Below are positions 15,331 through 22,641 of a DNA stretch of 34,842 nucleotides, in pieces (within the stretch, counting starts at the first letter, position 1; the number at the start of each line of letters is the position of its first letter). Source of the stretch: Acidimicrobiia bacterium. Its GTDB lineage: Bacteria; Acidobacteriota; Vicinamibacteria; Vicinamibacterales; UBA2999. A program made the position numbers and the translations under genes. The notes beneath the pieces were generated by a model, which saw only the letters and a program-made list of their open reading frames with translations, made no database searches and was not told the origin of the DNA. The stretch spans positions 1 through 34,842 of the forward strand of contig VFZG01000037.1 of the NCBI GenBank assembly GCA_016871275.1. The letters are read 5' to 3'.

Positions 15331-16317
15331 ATGACGCGGATCCTCTTTGCGACTGGCGCGTTCGTATTCGCGCTGCTCGTCGTCGAGGGTGCGCTACGCC
15401 TGATCGACTATCACTATTCGCCCGTCAAGATCGGCGCCGGTGTGGCCGGCGACTTTCAAGAAGAGCATGCGTTTCGCGATCGGAACCTCGTCTACGATCC
15501 AACGCTGATCTGGCGCCCGCTCAGCGGGCAGTTCTCGCCGTTCAATCCACAGGGCTTTCGAGGCCTGCCGATTCTCACGCCAAAGCCGGCCGGCACCTTC
15601 CGCATCATTGCGCTTGGTGATTCCAACACCTTCGGCTGGGATGTGGATGACGGCGCCAATTGGCCGGCACAACTGCAAACGCTGTTCGATCAAGAGGCCG
15701 GCCCGCGTGTCGAGGTCGTCAACGCCGGCGTGTGGGGCTACACCTCGTTCCAGGGCCTGGCGCGCTTCAAGGAGCTGCTGACCTTTGAGCCCGATATGGT
15801 GCTGGTCAGCTTCGGCGGCAACGATGCGCATCAGGTCCAGGCCCCGGATGTCGACTATGTTCGCGGCCACGATCGCATCGAGCGAATCACGCGGGCGTCG
15901 CGCAACCTGAGGGTGGCGCAGCTCGCCGTGGCCGGTTGGGATCTGGTCGGCACGGCCGCGGCTTCTTCGCGTGCGATGGTCCCGCGGGTGTCGCTCGACG
16001 ACTATCGCTCGCATCTCAGCGAGATGATCGCGCTGGGCCGCGCTCGGGGCACCATCGTCGTGTTGCTGACAAGACCCTTCATCGGCGTCTCGGATGACCC
16101 CAAGTCGTGGAAGACCTATGCGCCGCAGTACAACGCCGCCACTGTCGAGGTCGGCGCGGCCGAAAAGGTACCGGTGATCGACGTCTTCGGTGCGTTTCAT
16201 GACCGGGAGACACTCTTTGACGATGAATCGCATTTCGGCGTGGAGGGGCACCGGCAAGGCGCGCACTTTCTTGCCGATGCATTGCGGCCGCTGCTCCCTT
16301 CGCGACCGTCAGCGTAA
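15331..16317 (+). CDS. SGNH/GDSL-type hydrolase, membrane-anchored or exported
   Basis: 328 residues from the ATG at 15331; a GTG six codons upstream is an alternative. An uncleaved-looking hydrophobic N-terminus (MTRILFATGAFVFALLVVEG) suggests a signal anchor. Block I is LGDSNTFG with nucleophile Ser98. Block II Gly is in NAGVWGYTS (~131-139). Block III is SFGGNDAH with Asn164. Block V is DDESHFGVEGH, with Asp298 and His301. All four catalytic blocks are present, so it should be an active esterase or acyl/acetyl hydrolase. Substrates of similar proteins are often acetylated envelope polysaccharides, which is only an inference here. It stands alone; the next gene starts 55 bases after its stop. 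Confidence 0.9.
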   Translation: MTRILFATGAFVFALLVVEGALRLIDYHYSPVKIGAGVAGDFQEEHAFRDRNLVYDPTLIWRPLSGQFSPFNPQGFRGLPILTPKPAGTFRIIALGDSNTFGWDVDDGANWPAQLQTLFDQEAGPRVEVVNAGVWGYTSFQGLARFKELLTFEPDMVLVSFGGNDAHQVQAPDVDYVRGHDRIERITRASRNLRVAQLAVAGWDLVGTAAASSRAMVPRVSLDDYRSHLSEMIALGRARGTIVVLLTRPFIGVSDDPKSWKTYAPQYNAATVEVGAAEKVPVIDVFGAFHDRETLFDDESHFGVEGHRQGAHFLADALRPLLPSRPSA

Positions 16318-16372
16318 CGCGCCTCGAATGGCCGGTGGCTTGGTGTAATCTGGCCCGACCTCAGGAGGAGCC

Positions 16373-17233
16373 ATGCGGACGATGCTGCTTGCGGCGGCGT
16401 GTTCGGTAGTTGTACCGGTCGCAGTCCTTGCTCAGCCGAGCGCGCCGGTCGTAACCAGGACCGATGTGGTCTACGGCCGCGTCGAAGGCTCGGCGCTGCT
16501 CGCCAACATTGCGTATCCCGATGGGCCGTCACTCAAACCGGCAATCATTTCTGTCCACGGCGGTCGCTGGCGCGCGGGCAATCGCACCGACGCCAGCAGC
16601 ATCAAGGTCGCGCAATGGGCCGAGTTCGGGTTCTTCGCGATGTCGATCGACTACCGGCTCGTTGGCGGCTCGCCGGCGCCGGCGCCGCAACTCGATCTGC
16701 TCTGCGCGATCCGCTGGCTCCACGCTCACGCCGCTGACTACAACGTCGATCCGGAGCGCATCTATCTGATCGGCCAGTCGGCCGGCGGACAAATGGTGTC
16801 GTTGATCGCCACCGCTGGCGAAGCGGGATTGCCGCGCGTCGGCGGCTGGGAGAAAGCACGCAGCGACGTGCGCGCCGTGATCAGCGTGGCGGCGACCTAC
16901 GAGCTGACGACATTGTCGTGGGGCAATCTGTGGACGCCCTTTGATTCTGCTCAGGGCAAGGCCTTCGAAGGCGCCAAGCTGGAGCAAGCGCGCCGGCACG
17001 CATCGCCGATTAATCACGTGAGCCCAACAACCAAGCCGATCCTCGTGATTCACTCAGACGATGACAAGTCGGTGCCGGTGCAGCAGGCTGCCGACTTCGT
17101 CGAGACATTGAAGGCCGCGGGGGTTCCGCATCGCTACGTGCACTTCACCGATAAGGGCCACATGGGCATCACCGACGATGTGATTCGCGAGGCGCGCGCG
17201 TTCATTGCCGAGCAGGAGCCCAAGCGGCCTTGA
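16373..17233 (+). CDS. Exported alpha/beta hydrolase (BD-FAE/esterase-lipase type)
   Basis: 286 residues. AGGAGG lies 4-5 bases before the ATG. It has a signal peptide (MRTMLLAAACSVVVPVAVLA, then QPSAP). The oxyanion motif is HGGRW at 62-66, the nucleophile elbow GQSAGG with Ser136, an acid in HSDDDKSVP (~Asp231) and the catalytic His263 (KGHMG). The layout (VVYGRVEGSALLANIAYPDG at the start, HGG about 20 residues later, DPERIYLIGQSAGG) is that of bacterial feruloyl-esterase/carboxylesterase-like enzymes. It is probably periplasmic and acts on ester-linked plant or envelope material. A GTGTAATCT sequence at 16343-16351 could be a -10 region. The two hydrolases 15331 and 16373 may be co-transcribed. 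Confidence 0.9.
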   Translation: MRTMLLAAACSVVVPVAVLAQPSAPVVTRTDVVYGRVEGSALLANIAYPDGPSLKPAIISVHGGRWRAGNRTDASSIKVAQWAEFGFFAMSIDYRLVGGSPAPAPQLDLLCAIRWLHAHAADYNVDPERIYLIGQSAGGQMVSLIATAGEAGLPRVGGWEKARSDVRAVISVAATYELTTLSWGNLWTPFDSAQGKAFEGAKLEQARRHASPINHVSPTTKPILVIHSDDDKSVPVQQAADFVETLKAAGVPHRYVHFTDKGHMGITDDVIREARAFIAEQEPKRP

Positions 17234-17280
17234 CCAGCGCGTCCGGCGTGGCTTCCGGGCAGGCGGCGGCCCACGGCCGC

Positions 17281-17475
17281 ATCCCGTGATGCCTGTGGTG
17301 CGCGACCTTGGCCGTCACATCGGCGTACATCGGCGGCTACTGGGATATCTCGTGGCATCGATCGATCGGCCGCGACACTTTCGGGTCGGCGCCGCACATG
17401 GCGATCTACGCGTGCGGGATTCTTGCCGGCATCAGCGCCGGGTATCTGATCTTCAGCGCGACATTCGGACGATAG
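17281..17475 (+). pseudogene. 5' stub of a polytopic membrane protein, ended by a REP-like repeat
   Basis: The plus strand encodes LWCATLAVTSAYIGGYWDIS, then WHRSIGRDTFGSAPHMAIYA and a second hydrophobic helix, then FSATFGR-stop. The WDxxWHxxxGRDTFxxxPH block is typical of the first helices of a family of multi-span membrane proteins. The stub has no in-frame ATG: an ATG a base away (17287) suggests a frameshift near the start. The last codons GGA CGA TAG (17467-17475) belong to the REP-like repeat, so the gene is cut and its end is supplied by the repeat. Normal length is much greater. Not functional by inference. Confidence 0.5.
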
Positions 17476-17550
17476 GCCGTATTAGCGGCCTCCCTTGTTA
17501 ACGGAAGGCCTGTTCTCAGGCCCAGAGCCGACTGAGCCAGCGCAGATCAG
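17470..17550 (-). repeat. REP-like dispersed repeat, copy A (complete, type 1)
   Basis: 81 bases, reverse complement of the element at 34376-34459. It contains three potential hairpins: GGCCG-TATTAG-CGGCC; GGCCT/AGGCC arms around GTTAAC; and CCCAG/CTGAG-type arms. Type 1 has CCTTCCGTTAACAAGGGAGG in the middle. It follows the membrane-protein stub directly. Confidence 0.75.
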
Positions 17551-17796
17551 CCGGTTTTGACGGCCGACGGCAGGGGGACGGGAACCCGGTCCGGCACTGG
17601 CGGGGACTTTCTGTATTGACGAATCCTCCGACCCGTGGATACTGTCCGCATCCGGCGCGCAACAGCTGACACCAGGAGGCTGGTTGTTCGTCACTGCAAG
17701 CACCTGATTCATCACGGCGTTGGACCCCGCGTGATGAACGCGCGCGCCGGACGGGTTCTTTGTATCACCTTGATGGGACTGCACGGAGGAGGATCG
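17551..17796. other. Gap upstream of receptor 17797-21750
   Basis: About 250 bases with no gene. An in-frame extension of the receptor reading frame reaches back to 17635 but lacks a ribosome site and a signal sequence. Presumed to hold the receptor promoter and leader; I see no clear -35/-10 pair. Confidence 0.4.
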
Positions 17797-20700
17797 ATGG
17801 CACCCAGGACTTGGTTGCGCCCGGTCGGGATCTGCCTGATGGCGTGGCTCGTCGGCGCCGGCACCGGATTCGCCCAGGGCGGCGGATCGACATCGCTCTC
17901 AGGACTCGTTTCGGATACATCGGGCGGCATCCTGCCGGGCGCCGACGTCGTCGTGAAGAACAACGCGACGGTCGCCGAAACCCGCACGGTGACCGACGCG
18001 ATTGGACGATTCACGGTCCCGGCGCTGCCGCCGGGCACCTACACCGTCACGGTTTCGCTGTCGGGGTTCAAGACCGTTGTCCTGCCCGACGTGCAGCTGC
18101 TGACGGCGACGCCGGCCTCGGTGACCGTCAGGATGGAGATCGGCGCGCTCGAGGAATCGCTCGTCGTCACGGGCGCCAGCGAGATCCTGCAGACGCAGAC
18201 CGCGGCCGTCCAGACGACGATCGACGTCAAGCAGATCTCGAAGCTGCCGCTCGTCACGCGCACCGCGCTCGACTACGTCACGGCGCTGCCTGGCGCGATG
18301 ACGACCGGCAGCAACAGCCGCGGCACCACCATCAACGGCCTCCCCACGGTCTCGATCAACATCACGCTCGACGGCGTGAACGTCCAGGACAACAACAATC
18401 GGACCGGTGACGGCTTCTTCATGTACATCCGGCCGCTGATGGACTCGGTCGAGGAGATCACCGTGTCGACCTCGACCCCAGGCGCCGAGAGCTCGGCGCA
18501 GGGGGCGGCGCAGATCCGCATGACGACCCGCGCGGGCTCCAACCGATTCTCGGGGTCGGCGTACGACACGTGGCGCAACCAGGCCGGCACCACTGCCGAC
18601 GACGTGTCGGGCCGCACGCAGAAGCGGGGTTGGCTGTGGCGGCTGAACACGCCGTACTTCTTCAACAAGCGCGATCGTCCGAAGACCGCGGCCGGCGACG
18701 ACTTCATCGACGACGTCCGCCTCGAAACGCCGGGCTTCCGCGTGGGCGGCCCCGTGCTGCCCGACAGGATGTTCTATTTCTTCAACTGGGAATGGTTCAA
18801 GTGGCCGAACCAGGTCGCGCGCACGCGCTACCTCGTGAATCCGCAGGCGCAGACCGGCCTCTTCTCCTACACGGCCAACGACGCCAGCACGCGATCGATC
18901 AACCTCCTGTCGCTCGCCGCGCAGAACGGCCAGACCTCCACCGTGGACCCGGTGATTGCACGCCTGCTCGGCGAGATCCGGTCGGCGGCCGCCGGCCTGA
19001 TGACGGGCGGCTCGATCGCCAGTTGGGACTTGAACACCGACAAGTTCGACTACAGTCCCGGCGGCGAACAGTTCCGGCACTTCCCCACCGGTCGCATCGA
19101 CTACAACCTGGCGAAGAATCATCGCCTGTCGGGGACGGCGCGCTACAACCGCTTCGAGTCCAACCCCGACATCCTCAATGGCCGCGAGCCACGCTTCCCG
19201 GGCTTCGTAAACGTCGGCGGCCAGTACTCGCATCGATACATGTGGCAGGCCAGCCTGCGGTCGACGTTCGGCAGCAATCTCGTCAACGAGGCGCGGTACG
19301 GCTTCGCGGGCGGGACGACGCAGTTCTTCACCAACGTTACGCGGTCGCAGTTCGAGTGCTCGGAGCCGGGCTGCCAGGGGCCGTACAACCTGGGCATCAA
19401 CCTGCGGGTCGGCGGCGGCGGCAACGACCTCACGTCGGCGACCAATACGACCTCGCCGAGCACGCGCTACGTACCCGATACCGTCTACGAGAACACACTC
19501 AACTGGCTGAAGGGCCGCCACACCATCAGCATGGGGGCCACCTACACCAAGGTGAAGTTCGAGAACTACGACGTGCCGGGCGGGCTGGTGCCCGGCATCA
19601 CGCTGGGCACGAACTCCAACGATCCGGCCTTCAACCTGCTCGGCGAAACGTCGGGTAACTACCCGGGCGGTATCAACGCGACGCAGGCCGGCTACGCACG
19701 CAACCTGTACGCGCTGCTCACGGGCCGCGTGACGGCCGTCAACGGCACGTTCGTCCTCGGCTCCGACGGCAACTACAGCTACCTCGGCGACCGCTGGACG
19801 CTGGGCAACATGAAAGAGATCGGCGTGTTCATCAGCGACTCGTGGCAGATGCGCCCCAACCTGACGGTGACCGGCGGCCTGCGCTGGGAGATCCAGCTGC
19901 CCTTCCAGCCCGACGCCAGCAGCTTCTCGCGGCTTGAGAACACCGACCAGATCTACGGCCTGTCGGGCCCTGGCAACCTCTTCAAACCGGGCACGCTGAC
20001 CGGCGCGCGGCCGGTGTTCGTCCGCTACCAAGCAGGGGAACCGGCGTACAAGACCGACTGGAACAACCTCGCGCCGAGCATCGGCGTGGCCTGGCGGCCC
20101 CGCATGAACGGCTTCCTCGCGACGCTCCTCAGCTCGGAGCCGGTGCTCCGCGGCGGCTACTCGGTGTCCTACGATCGGTACGGCACGCAGGACTTCATCG
20201 ATCGGTTCGGCGCAAACGCCGGCGCCACGCGGAACGCCAATCGGACCCTCGCGCTCGGCAACCTCGGCACCGACGGTCCGCTGCCAGTGCTGTTGCGCGA
20301 CGCGTCCCGGCTCGGCCCTCCGGTCGTGCCGACGCTGACCTACCCGTTCAACCCGGCGACGAACGAGAGCGTCAACATCTTCGATCCGAACATCAAGGTG
20401 CCGTACACGCACCAGTACAGCTTCGGGTGGTCGCGCCAGATCGGGAAGAGCACGGCGCTCGAAGTCCGCTACATCGGCAACCAGAACAAGGGCGGCTGGA
20501 CGACCTACAACCTGAACGCCACCGCCAACTACAGCATCATGGAGAACGGGTTCTACGACGAGTTCCGCCGCGCCCAGCGCAACCTTCAGGCCAACATCTC
20601 GGCTGGCCGTGGCAACACGTTCGCCTTCACGGGCGCCGCTGGCACCGCGCCGCTGCCGATCTTCGCGGCGTACTTCCACGGGGTGCCGCTCAACGACCCC

Positions 20701-21750
20701 CGGAACCAGAACCCGGCCACGTACACGAGCGCCAATTTCACGAACTCCGCCTGGTACAACCAGCTCGCGATCTTCAACGCCACGATCGGGACGATGGCCG
20801 GTACCGGCACGAGCGGCCTGCAGAACGCGACGTTTGCGGCCAATGCCACGGCGGCCGGCCTTCCAGCCAACTTCTTCATCGCCAACCCCTCCGTGTTCCA
20901 GGGCAGCGCCAACATCCGCGCCAACGGCGGCACGACCCGCTACGACGCGGTCCAGATCGAGCTGGGGCGGCGCCTGAGCCAGGGCCTGCTCCTGCAAGGC
21001 AGCTACGTCTTCGGCAGGCGCAACACCTGGACGCGGCCGTCCCTGCGCGACGAGTTCATCACCATCGAGAGCACGACAGGTCCGGACCAGGCGCTGAAGT
21101 TCAACTGGGTCTACCAGCTGCCGTTCGGTACCGGCCGCCGCTTCGGCGGCGGCGCGGGTCGGTGGAAGGACGCGCTCATCGGCGGCTGGGAGTTCAGCGG
21201 CGTCGCGCGGTTCCAGAGCGGACCGAAGTTCGACTTCGGGGGCACGCGGCTCGTCGGCATGACCGACGACGACCTGCAGGACATGTTCAAGTTCTACAAG
21301 GTGCCCGACGCCAACGGTGTGACGCGCATCTACATGCTGCCCCTGGACGTCATCGAGAACTCGCGCATCGCCCTCAACAACTGGTCAGCCACGTCACCCA
21401 CGGGCTACACGGGCACGCTCCCGACCGGACGCTACCTCGCGCCGGCCGACAGCGCCGACTGCGTGCGATACCTGGCCGGCCAGTGCGCGCCGCTCACGCG
21501 GATCATCACGGCACCCTGGTACGGCAAGACCGACTTCAGCTTCGTGAAGCGCTTCACCCTGTGGAAGACCCGCAGTATCGAAGCCCGGATCGACCTCTAC
21601 AACGTGTTCGACAACATCAACTTCACGCCGGTCGGCATCGGCGGCAGCGGACTGAGCAGCTGGGAGGTGACCTCGTCCGCCCGCGATCTGAACGCGTCAC
21701 AGGACGCCGGCGGACGAATCACCAGCTTCGGGCTGCGATTCAACTGGTAG
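17797..21750 (+). CDS. TonB-dependent receptor, Oar-like (large)
   Basis: 1317 residues from the ATG at 17797, chosen because GGAGGAGG lies 4-11 bases upstream and a signal peptide follows (MAPRTWLRPVGICLMAWLVG, then AGTGFAQ). A carboxypeptidase-regulatory domain is at ~30-115 (LSGLVSDTSGGILPGADVVV, then LPPGTYTVTVSLSGFKTV). The plug is at ~130-260 (KLPLVTRTALDYVTALPG, NGLPTVSINITLDGVNVQDN, GAESSAQGAAQIRMTTRAGS). A very long barrel ends TSFGLRFNW. It is about 300 residues longer than the receptor at 11433, with the added length in the barrel loops. Strong GC3 use and no break. A large inverted repeat after the stop probably ends the transcript. Substrate unknown. Confidence 0.95.
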   Translation: MAPRTWLRPVGICLMAWLVGAGTGFAQGGGSTSLSGLVSDTSGGILPGADVVVKNNATVAETRTVTDAIGRFTVPALPPGTYTVTVSLSGFKTVVLPDVQLLTATPASVTVRMEIGALEESLVVTGASEILQTQTAAVQTTIDVKQISKLPLVTRTALDYVTALPGAMTTGSNSRGTTINGLPTVSINITLDGVNVQDNNNRTGDGFFMYIRPLMDSVEEITVSTSTPGAESSAQGAAQIRMTTRAGSNRFSGSAYDTWRNQAGTTADDVSGRTQKRGWLWRLNTPYFFNKRDRPKTAAGDDFIDDVRLETPGFRVGGPVLPDRMFYFFNWEWFKWPNQVARTRYLVNPQAQTGLFSYTANDASTRSINLLSLAAQNGQTSTVDPVIARLLGEIRSAAAGLMTGGSIASWDLNTDKFDYSPGGEQFRHFPTGRIDYNLAKNHRLSGTARYNRFESNPDILNGREPRFPGFVNVGGQYSHRYMWQASLRSTFGSNLVNEARYGFAGGTTQFFTNVTRSQFECSEPGCQGPYNLGINLRVGGGGNDLTSATNTTSPSTRYVPDTVYENTLNWLKGRHTISMGATYTKVKFENYDVPGGLVPGITLGTNSNDPAFNLLGETSGNYPGGINATQAGYARNLYALLTGRVTAVNGTFVLGSDGNYSYLGDRWTLGNMKEIGVFISDSWQMRPNLTVTGGLRWEIQLPFQPDASSFSRLENTDQIYGLSGPGNLFKPGTLTGARPVFVRYQAGEPAYKTDWNNLAPSIGVAWRPRMNGFLATLLSSEPVLRGGYSVSYDRYGTQDFIDRFGANAGATRNANRTLALGNLGTDGPLPVLLRDASRLGPPVVPTLTYPFNPATNESVNIFDPNIKVPYTHQYSFGWSRQIGKSTALEVRYIGNQNKGGWTTYNLNATANYSIMENGFYDEFRRAQRNLQANISAGRGNTFAFTGAAGTAPLPIFAAYFHGVPLNDPRNQNPATYTSANFTNSAWYNQLAIFNATIGTMAGTGTSGLQNATFAANATAAGLPANFFIANPSVFQGSANIRANGGTTRYDAVQIELGRRLSQGLLLQGSYVFGRRNTWTRPSLRDEFITIESTTGPDQALKFNWVYQLPFGTGRRFGGGAGRWKDALIGGWEFSGVARFQSGPKFDFGGTRLVGMTDDDLQDMFKFYKVPDANGVTRIYMLPLDVIENSRIALNNWSATSPTGYTGTLPTGRYLAPADSADCVRYLAGQCAPLTRIITAPWYGKTDFSFVKRFTLWKTRSIEARIDLYNVFDNINFTPVGIGGSGLSSWEVTSSARDLNASQDAGGRITSFGLRFNW

Positions 21751-21758
21751 GGAGAGCC

Positions 21759-21859
21759 GGCTACAGGCTACAGGCTACAGGAAGGACATCGGGCTGCTTC
21801 GCCTGCTCGGCGTGCCGGCGGAGCCGGCACGCACCACGCTCTTGCTGCAGCCTGTAGCC
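21759..21859. terminator. Large inverted repeat with inner hairpin
   Basis: Three tandem GGCTACA units (21759-21781) face CCTGTAGCC (21851-21859), giving a 9-bp perfect outer stem. Inside is GTGCCGGC-GGA-GCCGGCAC (21812-21830), a perfect 8-bp hairpin. It starts 8 bases after the receptor stop. No T-run, so termination is inferred from strength and position. Confidence 0.55.
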
Positions 21860-21933
21860 GACCGGGCGCGGCCGCATCATCGCCGCGCCAGTTCGTAGTC
21901 CCCCGCCCGCTTCCCCGGCAGCTTCCCACCCTG

Positions 21934-22383
21934 GTGACCGCGACCGCCCAGCCCATTAGCCGCGCCACGTTCGCAATCGAACGCGTGACCCAGGCGCTCA
22001 CCGACCTCGCATCGCTCCGGGCGTTGATGTACGAGTCGACCGGCCGCACGATGTCGTGGATTCGCGAGTCCCCGGATGAAGAGTTCGCCGGCGCCCTGCT
22101 CCGCATGAGTCCTATGAAACGCCCGACTCATGACGGCCACATGAAACGCCTGGGGGAGCGGTGCCAGGCCGATCCCGCGTTCCGAACGTTCCCGCGCGAG
22201 CATCCCGGCGACGCGGCCGCCCGGCTCAGGCTCGACCTCGATTCGGCCGAGGCCGCCGCGATCGCCAATCCCGAGACGCCCCGCTCAGGGGTGCCGATGT
22301 CGGTTCGTCGGGTGCCGGCTTGGTGCTGCCGTATCGGTCTCACGACGCAGGGAATGCGCTTTGCGTGGCCTAATGTGAGCTGA
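21934..22383 (+). CDS. Hypothetical protein, possibly with a RiPP leader-like region
   Basis: 149 codons from a weak ATG; in-frame ATGs at 22105, 22114 and 22141 are alternatives. I do not recognise a family for the first 57 residues. Residues ~70-115 (LGERCQADPAFRTFPREHPG, then LRLDLDSAEAAAIANPE) resemble the helical leader of nitrile-hydratase-like or Franean1_4349-type peptide precursors, in which a DPxFRxxLxxxP segment precedes a Leu/Asp/Glu-rich helix. The tail (VPAWCCRIG, then WPNVS) is short and Cys-containing. The stop TGA lies in the first bases of the REP-like repeat B, so the end may be artificial. No modification enzyme is adjacent. The minus strand is also open here, so this could be non-coding. 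Confidence 0.3.
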   Translation: MTATAQPISRATFAIERVTQALTDLASLRALMYESTGRTMSWIRESPDEEFAGALLRMSPMKRPTHDGHMKRLGERCQADPAFRTFPREHPGDAAARLRLDLDSAEAAAIANPETPRSGVPMSVRRVPAWCCRIGLTTQGMRFAWPNVS

Positions 22384-22427
22384 TCTGCGCTGGCCCAGTC
22401 GGCTCTGGGTCTGAGAACAGGCCTTCC
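22380..22427 (+). repeat. REP-like dispersed repeat, copy B (left half)
   Basis: Matches the first 48 bases of 34376-34459 (CTGATCTGCGCTGGCCCAG, then GGCTCTGGGTCTGAGAAC, then AGGCCTTCC). It stops at the point where the 114-bp attC-like repeat begins, so the two repeats are fused. Confidence 0.7.
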
Positions 22428-22429
22428 AG

Positions 22430-22543
22430 AATCTGCGGATTCCGAAGAATGAGTCTGCCCAACCTCCAAATGCAGCCGACGCGCCGCTTGACGCTTGGCG
22501 GCGCGCGGCTGATTTGGCGTCGTTGAGGGCCGGTCTGCGGGCC
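22430..22543 (-). repeat. attC-like 114-bp repeat, copy 2
   Basis: Near-identical to 11141-11254. On the minus strand the cores are CCTCAAC (22522-22528) and GTTGGGC (22457-22463, perfect GTTRRRY), with the same imperfect stem and unpaired bases between. Here the right neighbour is the divergent receptor at 22642 and the left neighbour is half a REP-like element, so it does not flank an obvious cassette gene. Confidence 0.55.
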
Positions 22544-22572
22544 ACTTGACGCATCCGTCAAACCGGCAGACC
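22532..22572 (+). promoter_or_regulatory. Nested hairpin in the receptor leader
   Basis: GGTCTGC (22532-22538) pairs with GCAGACC (22566-22572), and inside TTGACG (22546-22551) pairs with CGTCAA (22556-22561) around a 4-base loop. It ends 70 bases before the receptor start codon and overlaps the end of the attC-like repeat. It could be a transcript leader structure or part of the recombination site. Confidence 0.35.
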
Positions 22573-22641
22573 ATTTGTCGTTCGTCACCGTGTCTTGTAG
22601 GTCCGGACCTGTTGAAACAACTCTCACCGCTGGAGGATGTG

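Noticed and set aside
17899-20997. Very long open frame on the minus strand (over 1000 codons) opposite the large receptor
   Set aside because: It is the exact antisense of a receptor with a clear signal peptide, domain order and terminal aromatic residue. The composition (Arg/Ala/Val/Gly-rich, no motifs) is the usual shadow of high-GC genes.
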